Part shown: positions 49,915 to 57,900 of the stretch, in pieces | How the letters are laid out: every line of letters begins with the position of its first letter | How positions within the stretch are numbered: position 1 is the stretch's first letter | Assembly: GCA_001778375.1 (NCBI GenBank) | Contig: MFGV01000086.1 | Location: forward strand, 1-63,311 | DNA length: 63,311 nucleotides | Direction of reading: 5' to 3' | Origin: Candidatus Firestonebacteria bacterium RIFOXYD2_FULL_39_29 | GTDB taxonomy: Bacteria; Oederibacteriota; D2-FULL-39-29 | Program-made: the position numbers and the translations under genes | Notes under the pieces: generated by a model | The model's database searches: none | What the model was told of the DNA's origin: nothing | What the model saw: only the letters and a program-made list of their open reading frames with translations

Positions 49915-51771
49915 CTACTTCTCTTTTCTTTGTATTCTTTTTCTTTCCGTAGAAGAGAGGATTTGCTTTCTGATGCGGATGTTTTTTGGAGTCACATCTA
50001 CAAGTTCATCCGGGCCTACGTATTCTACTGCGAAATCGAGTGTCACATCGACCGGAGGGGGAAGTACCACCGGGTCGCTGCTGCCTACCGCTCTTTGATT
50101 GCTTTTATGTTTGATTTTACAGGCGTTTACTTCAAGATCAGTTTCCAGACTGTGTTTACCGACAACCATTCCTTCATAAACTTCCACTCCGGGATTGATA
50201 AATAAAACTCCCCTTTCCTGGGCATTGTCCAGTCCGTATGGATTGGATATTCCTGATTCAAAGGCAATTAAAGAGCCGTGTTCGTTATCACGAAGGTCAA
50301 TATCGTGCACAGGCTTATAGGAATCAAAAAGATTGTTTATTACAACTGTTCCTCTGGTTCTGGTCATAAGAAGGTTCTTTAGCCCGAGAAGCCCCCGGGT
50401 GGGAATCAAATATTCGGCATGGACGTCAGTGCTTAAAGTTGAATCCATATGCTGCATCTCGCCGCCGCGTTTTCCAAGTTCCTGAATTACAATACCCTGG
50501 TGTTCGTGCGGTACATCTATATATACAGTTTCATAAGGCTCAAGTGTTACGCCGTTTTCTTCAATGTAAATGACCTGGGGTTGTCCGACTTGAAGACAAA
50601 AACCTTCTCTTCTCATGGTTTCGATAAGGACACAAAGATGAAGTTCGCCCCTTCCTGAAACCAGAAAAGTATCAGTACCCTGGTCTAACCCTTCGACTTT
50701 TAACGCTACATTAGTTTCAAGTTCTTTTTCCAGACGGTCTCTTATATTTCTTGACGTACAAAATTTGCCTTCTTTTCCTGAACCCGGAGCAGAATTGACG
50801 CCAAAGGTCATCTTGATGGTCGGCGGTTCTATCATTACCGGGGGCATAGTCTTTGGATTTACAGGATCAGTTACAATGTCGCCTATGTGAATTTCTTCGA
50901 AACCGCCGATTGCTACAATATCACCGGCTTCGGCTTCATCTACATCCACCTGTTTGAGCCCGTCATACATTTGCAGGCTCGTAACCTGCGCGGTTGTTTT
51001 CGAGCCGTCAGCCTTAACAAGCAGCATCTGCTGGCCATTCTTAACTTTGCCAAATTTTACTTTACCAATTCCGATTCTGCCTTTGTAATTATTATAAGCC
51101 AGAGCCAAAACCTGCATCGTAAAGGAATCTTCCAGATCAACTTCCGGCGCGGGTATATTGTTAACAATGCTTTCAAATAAGGGCGCAATGTCCGGAGATG
51201 TGTTCACATCGGCAAGTTTGACTGCCAATTCTTCCGGTGTAGCGGTAGCTAATCCGCGCAAACCGGAGGCATAAATTATGGGAAAGTCCAGCTGTTCATG
51301 TGTTGCGTTTAGTTTTACAAAAAGGTCAAAAGTTTTATTTACCGCTTCGTCAACATTTGCGTAAGGTTTGTCAATTTTATTAATCACAACGATGGCGCGC
51401 AGACCCAGTTCCATCGCTTTTTTGAGGACGAACTTCGTTTGAGGCATAGGGCCTTCTTTCGCATCCACCAGCAGCAAGACTCCGTCAGCCATTCTTAGAG
51501 TTCGTTCCACTTCACCGCCAAAATCGGCATGGCCAGGAGTATCAACGATATTTATTTTTATGCCTTTATAGACAAGGGAAGCATTTTTAGCTTTGATGGT
51601 GATGCCTCTCTCCCGCTCGAGATCCATGCTGTCCATGATGAGATCGGTTGTCTCTACATTGATTTTAACAGCATGGGTCTGTTTCAGCATAGCGTCAACA
51701 AGCGTAGTTTTCCCATGGTCAACATGCGCAATTATTGCAATATTTCTTATACTTTCTCTCTTTGTCATCAC
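49915..51771 (-). CDS. bipA: Ribosome-binding GTPase BipA/TypA
   Basis: A 618-residue translational GTPase of the EF-G/LepA group, involved in large-subunit assembly at low temperature and stress. G1 is AHVDHGKTT (15-23); [14 protein letters not shown] (G3) and INKIDKP (G4) follow. Domains III, V and the BipA-specific C-terminal domain ([22 protein letters not shown], split at GLL) are present. It is transcribed toward rnpB, ending just past the terminator. The upstream leader may be about 195 nt and structured. Confidence 0.96.
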   Translation of the reverse strand: MMTKRESIRNIAIIAHVDHGKTTLVDAMLKQTHAVKINVETTDLIMDSMDLERERGITIKAKNASLVYKGIKINIVDTPGHADFGGEVERTLRMADGVLLLVDAKEGPMPQTKFVLKKAMELGLRAIVVINKIDKPYANVDEAVNKTFDLFVKLNATHEQLDFPIIYASGLRGLATATPEELAVKLADVNTSPDIAPLFESIVNNIPAPEVDLEDSFTMQVLALAYNNYKGRIGIGKVKFGKVKNGQQMLLVKADGSKTTAQVTSLQMYDGLKQVDVDEAEAGDIVAIGGFEEIHIGDIVTDPVNPKTMPPVMIEPPTIKMTFGVNSAPGSGKEGKFCTSRNIRDRLEKELETNVALKVEGLDQGTDTFLVSGRGELHLCVLIETMRREGFCLQVGQPQVIYIEENGVTLEPYETVYIDVPHEHQGIVIQELGKRGGEMQHMDSTLSTDVHAEYLIPTRGLLGLKNLLMTRTRGTVVINNLFDSYKPVHDIDLRDNEHGSLIAFESGISNPYGLDNAQERGVLFINPGVEVYEGMVVGKHSLETDLEVNACKIKHKSNQRAVGSSDPVVLPPPVDVTLDFAVEYVGPDELVDVTPKNIRIRKQILSSTERKRIQRKEK

Positions 51772-51972
51772 TGCTTTTTCTTCCTTTCATTCTTAATAGA
51801 ATGTCTAATTTGAATATCCTGCCCAACCGGAGAAAACTGCTGATAAAGCATGCATTATAGATGCCTTGTAAAGCTAACGTACCTTCCGGTACAGCTGCTT
51901 TCTCTACTAGGGTTTACTTCCTCTTAGGAAGGTTAATAAAATCAGTTAAAGGTAAAACAATACTAAAAAAGT

Positions 51973-51981
51973 ATTATAGCA
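51973..51981 (-). promoter_or_regulatory. Extended -10 promoter for bipA
   Basis: On the minus strand TGCTATAAT (51981-51973) is a perfect extended -10 box. Start of transcription near 51966 gives a leader of about 195 nt before the ATG at 51771. Confidence 0.55.
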
Positions 51982-52067
51982 TTTTTTAAGCAGTTCGTGT
52001 TAATATTTTACTGTAAACGGCAGAAATTATTAAACAGCAAGTAAACAGCGAATTTCATGTGAGAACG

Positions 52068-52096
52068 TTGACAATGAGGGAAGAGTATTATATAAT
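52068..52096 (+). promoter_or_regulatory. Perfect consensus promoter TTGACA-17-TATAAT
   Basis: TTGACA (52068-52073) and TATAAT (52091-52096) are exactly 17 nt apart. It would drive the KaiC/binding-protein/AraC fusion gene from a start near 52103. Confidence 0.8.
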
Positions 52097-52199
52097 TCAG
52101 AAGGTTCTTGAAAATTCACAGATATCGTAAATAATATTCAACTGCGGCTTACAGGTCTTAAAAGAAAGTGTTAAAATATTTGAAATTCAGGATAAAATT

Positions 52200-54404
52200 A
52201 TGAGGCGGCCCTACATAGAAGAAAATAAACTAAAGCGTATTAAATCAGGGATCTCCGGTCTTGACGATATGTTTAATGGCGGAATAATAAAAGGAAGCCG
52301 TACTTTATTTTCCGGCCAATCGGGAACCGGAAAAACCATACTTTCATTACAGTTTATAAAAGAAGGACTAAAGCTAAATGAAAAGTGTGTTTATATCTCC
52401 TTGCTGGAAGATCCCAAAAGCTCACTCCAGTATTACAATATTGTAAATGTTGATTGGAATTATCATCTAAAAAATAAAGATCTTTTTTTGGTGTATATAA
52501 ATCCTTCGGGAATAAAAAAACTGGAAGAACGGCTCCTGACTATTATGAATACCTCTGAGATTCAAAGGATCGTGATCGACGGATTTTCAGGAATGGTAAA
52601 AGAAAGAGCCTATGAAGATATATACAAAGTTCTGATGTTTATACAAAAAAAGGGGATATCTTGCATAGTAACCACTTCGGATTTTGAAAGAAGAAATACC
52701 GGGGGGAATACCTCGCCTTTGCCGGAGCTTGTTGATAATGTAGTTATATTAAAACAATTGGAGAGCGAAGGAGATACAGCAAGGACGATTAATATTCTAA
52801 AAGCCAAAGGAACTTTTTATGATACAAAAACGAGACAAGTCATAATAGGGAAAAACGGTATTGCAATAAATAAGATACCTTTAGTTGATAATAGCTCGGG
52901 CAAAAAAGTTATAAGTGATACGGAAATAAAATACCATCTATGGAGCTGGTTCCTGAAAGACGAAATGTTAAAAGATTTTAAAAATGCTAATCCCAATATT
53001 GTAATCAATAAAATGGAGGAAATCGGGTCAAGACATGAAATACAAAATTCCCTTGCGGTTCAAAATACTCCGCTTGGAGTTATAGGTTTATCATTTCAAG
53101 AACTCTGCAAGCCTGCCTTAGATAATCAATTGATGAGTTTGGATGACAGTATTACTAAAGATATGTATTTTAAAGGTGCTTTGGAAGCTTGCACTATTAA
53201 CGGGCAAGTCTACGGAATTCCCGATGATGTGGATTCAAGACATTTATTTTACAGAAAAGACTTGCTGAATAAATATGGAATAACTCCTCCTGAAACCTGG
53301 CAGGAATTGATCGATGCAGCAAAGTATATTGTTAAAGGGGAAAAAGATCCAAAGTTAAACGGTTTGTTGGCTTATTGGAGTCATGAAGCGATCTTGACTG
53401 GAATGTTATTTGAAACAATATGGGGTAATAACGGGGATATCTATGATAGCGAGGGCATTTCTATTGTAAATAGTAAGAGAGCAGAAGAGGCCCTGCAGTT
53501 AATGAAGGACTTAATTTATATTCATAAAATAATGCCAAAAGAGATAATACATTCTTTTTCAACTCCTACAGTCGCGGATATGTTCAGGAATTGCGAAAGT
53601 GTTTTTAATATTACGAAGTGTGAATTTATGTTCTCGCAATACAAGAAGGATGATTTTTATAAAGAAAAAGTTGGAATTGCTCCTTTGCCGAAAATGCAAA
53701 AGGACGCGGCGCATTATAATATTATCCGGGGCAACGCGCTTTGCGTTCCAAAAAATACAAGATATCCGAAATCTGCAAATGCATTTTTAAAGTATATAAC
53801 CAGTATGAAAGTCAGCCGGCAGTTTGAAATTGACGGAGGATGGCCTTTTCCCGCAAAAACAGCTTTTTGGGAAGATAAAGAAATATTGAAAGCAAAACCT
53901 TTTTACGCCGGCGCAAAATTTCTCTTAAAAAACTATAAAAACCCGTATGCGGATATAAATAACTTCGATATAATATTTAATCTGGCAAAAAATAATATAA
54001 CCAAAGTAATGAGAGAAGAAAAGGAACCGGCAGAGATGCTTGAACATCTGTCAAAAGAAATATCTTTGTTATCAAAACACCATAAGACTTATAGTAAGGT
54101 TGTTGAAAATATTATGAGTTGTATAAAGGAAAATTACGATAAAGTAATGTCCCTTGAAAATATAGCTAAAGAAGTGCGTCTAAGCCCTTCACATGTCGGG
54201 AAGGTGTTTAAAATGGAAACAGGCAGTACTATATTTGATTATGTGGTAAAAGTAAAGATGGATAAAGCCAAAGAATTTTTATCGGATATAAGATATAACA
54301 TTGGAGAAGTAGCTGCGAAAACCGGATATACGGATACAAAGTATTTTGCAAAGTTGTTTAAAAAACAAACAGGACACACCCCTTCCGAGTACAGGCTTAT
54401 GTAA
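52200..54404 (+). CDS. KaiC-like ATPase / solute-binding / AraC-type triple fusion
   Basis: A 734-residue protein with no signal peptide. Residues 1-230: RecA/KaiC-like ATPase with Walker A GQSGTGKT (39-46), Glu70 in ISLLEDP, Walker B-type IVIDGFSGM (124-132) and ILKAKGTFYDTKTRQ. Residues about 242-625: a fold like family 1 extracellular solute-binding proteins (INGQVYGIPDDVDSRHLFYR, KYGITPPETWQELIDAAKYI, PLPKMQKDAAH, GGWPFPAKT). Residues about 640-734: AraC/XylS double HTH (LENIAKEVRLSPSHVGKVFK; VAAKTGYTDTKYFAKLFKKQ). The likely role is a cytoplasmic sugar-sensing transcription regulator with an ATP-dependent or oligomerising module. I know of no named family with this order. It stands alone behind a consensus promoter. 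Confidence 0.9.
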   Translation: MRRPYIEENKLKRIKSGISGLDDMFNGGIIKGSRTLFSGQSGTGKTILSLQFIKEGLKLNEKCVYISLLEDPKSSLQYYNIVNVDWNYHLKNKDLFLVYINPSGIKKLEERLLTIMNTSEIQRIVIDGFSGMVKERAYEDIYKVLMFIQKKGISCIVTTSDFERRNTGGNTSPLPELVDNVVILKQLESEGDTARTINILKAKGTFYDTKTRQVIIGKNGIAINKIPLVDNSSGKKVISDTEIKYHLWSWFLKDEMLKDFKNANPNIVINKMEEIGSRHEIQNSLAVQNTPLGVIGLSFQELCKPALDNQLMSLDDSITKDMYFKGALEACTINGQVYGIPDDVDSRHLFYRKDLLNKYGITPPETWQELIDAAKYIVKGEKDPKLNGLLAYWSHEAILTGMLFETIWGNNGDIYDSEGISIVNSKRAEEALQLMKDLIYIHKIMPKEIIHSFSTPTVADMFRNCESVFNITKCEFMFSQYKKDDFYKEKVGIAPLPKMQKDAAHYNIIRGNALCVPKNTRYPKSANAFLKYITSMKVSRQFEIDGGWPFPAKTAFWEDKEILKAKPFYAGAKFLLKNYKNPYADINNFDIIFNLAKNNITKVMREEKEPAEMLEHLSKEISLLSKHHKTYSKVVENIMSCIKENYDKVMSLENIAKEVRLSPSHVGKVFKMETGSTIFDYVVKVKMDKAKEFLSDIRYNIGEVAAKTGYTDTKYFAKLFKKQTGHTPSEYRLM

Positions 54405-54696
54405 GTATTGTTTTTTGAAAAGCGCTGTATCTATAGATGCTTTTGCAGGCATGGTCAGCAGTTAAGGATGTGAAATTTTATGACGGTCTGCCAAAGAAAA
54501 CCCCGAGCTGCCTGTCCGTCAGAGTTTCTGCCGAGATCTCGCTCTTAGCGGATCCGCCAATCTTTTAGGCGGATAAACTCGGAGAGGTTCATAATTTTTT
54601 GCCTACCACGTAAAGTTCTGACCTTCCCCAGTAAGGACCAATGAGGGCATTTCTAAAAGCATCCCTGATTTTCCAGAGCAGCTTTGGATAGTCATA
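54405..54696. other. 292-nt gap with structured element copy 4
   Basis: No gene is seen. The structured repeat lies at 54478-54594. The remaining about 100 nt before the methyltransferase remnant show nothing I can name. Confidence 0.55.
54478..54594 (+). repeat. Structured element with replaced core, copy 4
   Basis: It shares the closing stem TTATGA/TCATAA (54478-54483 with 54589-54594), the left block tgccaaagaaaaccccgagc and the right block ctcggagaggttcataattt with copy 1. The middle is different: tgcctgtccgtcagagtttc, then other sequence, then the hairpin TCCGCC-aatctttta-GGCGGA (54553-54573). It looks like copy 1 with a second palindrome inserted and part of hairpin 1 lost. Confidence 0.65.
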
Positions 54697-55170
54697 TTAT
54701 TTTTCAGCCAGTTTTTCCACCTTGAAACCGGCGGCAGTAAAGAATTTATTTAGTACATTGAGGGGGTACATTCTTACATGCGTGGGGTCTTCCCAAAAAT
54801 CTCCGAAAACATCCTTGATGTTCTTGGGATCAGGAACCGCTACAAGTATTATTCCTCCTGACTTGAGAGAATTGAAACTTTTTTCTAAAAGTTCCATAAA
54901 CTGATTTGGCTGAAGATGCTCGACGAGATTACTGATAATGATCCCGTCATATATTGTGGTTTTATCTTTAAAAAATAAAAAAATATCCTAGCAAATAACC
55001 TGTAAACCTTTTTTTGCGCATCTTTCAGCTACGCCCTTATCAATATCCACTCCAAGGGAAGTAATTCCTTTTCTTTTCTTAATCTCCAGGAATACTCCTT
55101 CCCCGCATCCGATATCCAAAACATTTTTACAATTTGCAAAATACAGCGAAAAATACTCAAGTCGTTCCAT
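54697..55170 (-). pseudogene. Class I SAM-dependent methyltransferase, broken by an in-frame TAG
   Basis: The first half reads FANCKNVLDIGCGEGVFLEI (SAM-binding motif I) and GVDIDKGVAERC. A TAG codon at 54990-54988 interrupts, and the same frame continues IYDGIISNLVEHLQPNQF, SGGIILVAVPDPKNI and FFTAAGFKVEKLAEK, matching the second half of this family (acceptor loop, final strands). One nonsense change thus separates two otherwise good halves. Other genes here use TAG as a normal stop, so recoding is unlikely. It is probably a recently inactivated methyltransferase; a sequencing error is possible. Confidence 0.8.
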
Positions 55171-55285
55171 TTTCAGCTCCCGAGATCTATTATTGGTTTT
55201 AACTTCAGCTCATTTATACCTGTTTTGAGCGGGCTTTTCAAGAAGTTGTTACTGTGTGAAAAAGCGGTTAGCGAATTGCACAGGA

Positions 55286-55314
55286 TTGACAGTATGAATA
55301 ATTTATGTTATACT
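55286..55314 (+). promoter_or_regulatory. Promoter TTGACA-17-TATACT of the AbiE-type pair
   Basis: TTGACA (55286-55291) and TATACT (55309-55314) are 17 nt apart, with an extended TGT just before the -10. Start near 55321. Confidence 0.8.
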
Positions 55315-55325
55315 GTTTCTATAAG

Positions 55326-55341
55326 TAATCATATATGATTA
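55326..55341. promoter_or_regulatory. 16-bp perfect palindrome, likely AbiEi operator
   Basis: TAATCATATATGATTA is its own reverse complement and lies just after the predicted transcription start. AbiEi antitoxins are known to repress their own operons through inverted repeats at the promoter, so this is a good operator candidate. Confidence 0.65.
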
Positions 55342-55363
55342 TTAATGGAAATGGAGATAAATT

Positions 55364-55978
55364 GTGACTTATATGGAATTGAGAGACAAAGTGTCAGGAA
55401 TGCCTCTTTTTAGCTGGCAGGTCCTAAAGATGTTTGGCGGAGGCAGTCAGGAATTAAAGAATCAGCTTTCCCGCTGGAAACAGAGCGGGAAACTCCTTGC
55501 ATTAAGAAGAGGCCTTTATATTTTAAATGAGAAAGACAGAAAACTCTCGCCTTCGAGGTTATTTATCGCTTCAGAAATGTATAAGCCGTCTTATGTCAGT
55601 CTGGAATATGCGCTTTCGTTTTACGGGATTATTCCGGAGAGGGCGGCATCACTGACTTGTATTACCACCAAGAAAACTGAAGTGTTTGAGAATTCATTCG
55701 GAACTTTTTCGTACAGGCATCTCAAACCGGAATGTTTTACCGGGTTTACAGCAAAGAAGGATGAGGGCGGACTTACATATCTTTTTGCCGAACCGGAGAA
55801 GGCGGTGGTGGATTTTATTTATTTAAATCTTAGTAAGTTGAAAGGGGACGGTGTCGAAGTACTGAGGGAGTCGTACCGTTTTAACCTTTCCGTGCGGCTT
55901 AGCCGTGCAAAGCTTCTGATGCTCGCGAAGCTGTTTAATAATGAAAGGTTGCTGGAAATTGTAAAAGGGGTGAAATAA
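55364..55978 (+). CDS. AbiEi-type antitoxin/regulator
   Basis: 204 residues with an N-terminal winged helix (PLFSWQVLKMFGGGSQELKN, LSRWKQSGKLLALRRGLYIL) and an antitoxin domain (PSYVSLEYALSFYGIIPE, FAEPEKAVVDFIYL), the pattern of AbiEi and related 'transcriptional regulator of abortive infection' proteins. GGAG (55353-55356) favours the GTG start. The cognate toxin gene begins 2 nt after the stop. It probably represses its own promoter through the palindrome at 55326-55341. Confidence 0.88.
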   Translation: MTYMELRDKVSGMPLFSWQVLKMFGGGSQELKNQLSRWKQSGKLLALRRGLYILNEKDRKLSPSRLFIASEMYKPSYVSLEYALSFYGIIPERAASLTCITTKKTEVFENSFGTFSYRHLKPECFTGFTAKKDEGGLTYLFAEPEKAVVDFIYLNLSKLKGDGVEVLRESYRFNLSVRLSRAKLLMLAKLFNNERLLEIVKGVK

Positions 55979-55979
55979 A

Positions 55980-56771
55980 ATGATCGAAGTCATCAAGCAA
56001 AGCATCAAAGAAAGTAAAAGCGGTGAAGAGAGGGTAAACAGGACCCGTGAGTTTCTACAGATCCTCATGCTAAAGATCCTTTTTGATCGCGGGTATTTTG
56101 AAAACATCGCTTTTGTAGGCGGAACGGCGCTTCGTATTCTGTATAACCTGCGAAGATACAGCGAGGACTTGGATTTTTCACTGGTAAAAAAAGAAAAATA
56201 TGATTTTAACAAGATTGCGGACTCTCTGCTCTTTGAGCTGGGTAAGAACGGTTTTAAAGTTGAGGAAAAAAGAAGAACAGTTCAGACAGTAAACAGTGTT
56301 CTTCTCAGGTTCAGCGGCTTGTACGATAAGATTGATCTTCCGGGTCAGTCTACTGAGAAGTTCCTGGTAAAACTTGAAATTGATTCCAATCCCCCTAAAG
56401 GCGGTAAAAGCGTTATCGTCCCCGTGACCGACAGGTTCGTTTTTGCCGTAAACACTTTTGACCTGCCCTCGCTTTTTGCCGGAAAACTTCACGCCTGTTT
56501 TTTTAGAAAATACACCAAAGGCAGGGACTTTTATGATCTTGTCTGGTATTTAGGAAAAAGGATCATTCCCAATCTGAAACTTCTTAATAATGCCGTTATC
56601 CAAACAGAAAAAAAAGACCTGAAGCTCACAGAATTGACTTATAAAGAATTTCTTGCCGAAAAACTCAAAAAGGTGGATTTCGCCGCCGTAAGAAAAGACG
56701 TAGAAGTCTTCCTTGAAGACAAAAACGAGTTAAAACTACTGGATAGAGAGCTGATTTTGAAGATGCTCTAA
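55980..56771 (+). CDS. AbiEii-type nucleotidyltransferase toxin
   Basis: 263 residues of the AbiEii/AbiGii family, toxins of type IV toxin-antitoxin and abortive-infection systems that act as nucleotidyltransferases. FVGGTALRILYNLRRYSEDL, then DFSL, carries the polymerase-beta-like GG..S/T..R motif and the EDLDFS metal ligands. LFAGKLHACFFRKYTKGRDFY, then DL, is the second family signature. All key residues look intact, so the system is probably functional. Confidence 0.9.
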   Translation: MIEVIKQSIKESKSGEERVNRTREFLQILMLKILFDRGYFENIAFVGGTALRILYNLRRYSEDLDFSLVKKEKYDFNKIADSLLFELGKNGFKVEEKRRTVQTVNSVLLRFSGLYDKIDLPGQSTEKFLVKLEIDSNPPKGGKSVIVPVTDRFVFAVNTFDLPSLFAGKLHACFFRKYTKGRDFYDLVWYLGKRIIPNLKLLNNAVIQTEKKDLKLTELTYKEFLAEKLKKVDFAAVRKDVEVFLEDKNELKLLDRELILKML

Positions 56772-57033
56772 AAGAAAGTCTATAACGTCTGAAAAGTCCA
56801 TAAGGTCTATAAGGTAAAATCTTGAAAGTCCAAAAGCGTTCTGTCGCTTGTCACCACTTTGTCCAAGTATAGGAAAGTATAGAAATAAAGATGGAGGGAT
56901 TTTCAGATTCTAGTTCATTGACACCATATCTTGTATCAGTGGAATCCGATAGTCTTGTAATCAGTGAAATCGCTTTTCCCGCTTGACAAAAGCATAATAG
57001 CATTATATAATTATATCATATCAAGGAGGCGTT
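56772..57033. other. 262-nt gap with repeat words and a toxin-operon promoter
   Basis: From 56779 to 56830 the phrase aacgtctgaaaagtccataa, then ggtctataagg is the inverted version of the 'gacgttatggac' words at 3964-4010 and 33937-33985. From 56935 to 56975 comes atcagtggaatccgatagtc, then ttgtaatcagtgaaatc, similar to 80-105. The rest is promoter. Confidence 0.5.
56983..57011 (+). promoter_or_regulatory. Perfect consensus promoter TTGACA-17-TATAAT of the RHH/PIN pair
   Basis: TTGACA (56983-56988) and TATAAT (57006-57011) are 17 nt apart. The -10 overlaps the palindrome ATATAATTATAT (57005-57016), a candidate operator for the ribbon-helix-helix antitoxin. Confidence 0.75.
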
Positions 57034-57276
57034 ATGAAAACTGTACAAGCTATAACGGTTACCATCCCAAATGAACTTGCTGCGGAATTAAACCGGATGC
57101 AGAAAACGGAGATGAAAAATTGCAGCAGTATAGTGGCGGACGCGCTGAAAGAATATATAGAATGGCGGCAGTTCAAAGGCCTTCAGAAAGAAGCAGCTGC
57201 TGTGGCAAGAGCGATTGGTGTTTACGATGAATCTGATGTTGAAAGACTCGTGCATGAGTACAGGGCGGGAAAGTGA
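57034..57276 (+). CDS. Ribbon-helix-helix (CopG-like) antitoxin
   Basis: 80 residues. VQAITVTIPNELAAELNRMQ, then KTEMKNCSSIVADALKEYIEW, forms the beta strand plus two helices of a ribbon-helix-helix DNA-binding domain. The C-terminal about 30 residues (AAAVARAIGVYDESDVERLV) would wrap and block the toxin. AAGGAGG is 6 nt before the ATG. It overlaps the PIN gene by 4 nt (GTGA). Confidence 0.88.
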   Translation: MKTVQAITVTIPNELAAELNRMQKTEMKNCSSIVADALKEYIEWRQFKGLQKEAAAVARAIGVYDESDVERLVHEYRAGK

Positions 57277-57773
57277 AAAAGCCCAGGGTTGTTTTTGATA
57301 CGAATGTTTATATTTCTGCTACTGTCTTTCCCGGTGGAGTACCTGAAGAGCTGTTAAAACTTGCCTTTACCGGCGATATTCTGCTTGGTGTTTCAAAAGA
57401 GATATTGGAAGAGCTTTCAAAAGTTTATCTCAGAAAGTTCCATTTAAACAACTTAGCCGTTAACGAACAAATCAAAAGAATACTGAACAACGCCGAATTG
57501 GTCGAACCCGTCGAAAAACTGACTGTAATAAAATCCGATAAGAGCGACAATAAGGTCCTGGAATGTGCCGTTGCCTATAAAGCAGAGATAATAGTTTCCG
57601 GAGATTCTCATCTTCTGGAAGTAAAAAAATATAAGGGAATTTCAATCCTTAAACCCGCCGATTTCTTACGAATGAATGGATCAGAATCGATAAATGACGA
57701 GAGCTTTGCAGGGGAAAAGCATGCAAAATACTTGGTACATAAGCCAGGAAAAATAAAGCAACGCAAGCTTTAA
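57273..57773 (+). CDS. PIN-domain toxin (putative RNase)
   Basis: A 166-residue VapC-like ribonuclease of the PIN_3 type. The acidic residues are in RVVFDTNVYISA, ILEELSKVYL, SDNKVLECAVAY and SGDSHLLEV. The core ends near residue 137 (GISILKPADFLRMNG). A polar tail of about 29 residues (SESINDESFAGEKHAKYLVH, then KPGKIKQRKL) is not part of the usual domain. It starts at GTG overlapping the antitoxin stop. Confidence 0.88.
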   Translation: MKKPRVVFDTNVYISATVFPGGVPEELLKLAFTGDILLGVSKEILEELSKVYLRKFHLNNLAVNEQIKRILNNAELVEPVEKLTVIKSDKSDNKVLECAVAYKAEIIVSGDSHLLEVKKYKGISILKPADFLRMNGSESINDESFAGEKHAKYLVHKPGKIKQRKL

Positions 57774-57900
57774 AAAACATTTTATAGAGTCGTCCTCCCC
57801 ATATGGTAACATCGGTGACTCTAGTGTGAGGGGAAAAAGGAAAATCCGGTTGTATATTTTCATATAAGAATTTGATAAAATACCATTGTGGGGGTTTAAA

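Larger units (their letters stand above)
51772..52199. other. 428-nt divergent intergenic region
   Basis: No gene is seen. It holds a predicted bipA promoter on the minus strand with a long leader containing two hairpins (GTACC-ttcc-GGTAC at 51879-51892 and CTTCC-tctta-GGAAG near 51908-51922), and a consensus promoter on the plus strand for the KaiC fusion gene with a leader of about 97 nt. The plus-strand leader has no obvious strong fold. Confidence 0.5.

Noticed and set aside
54988-54990. TAG read as an amino acid (recoding or pyrrolysine)
   Set aside because: Several intact genes here end in TAG (for example rsfS and tatA) and no pyl genes are seen; a simple nonsense change is the better explanation.
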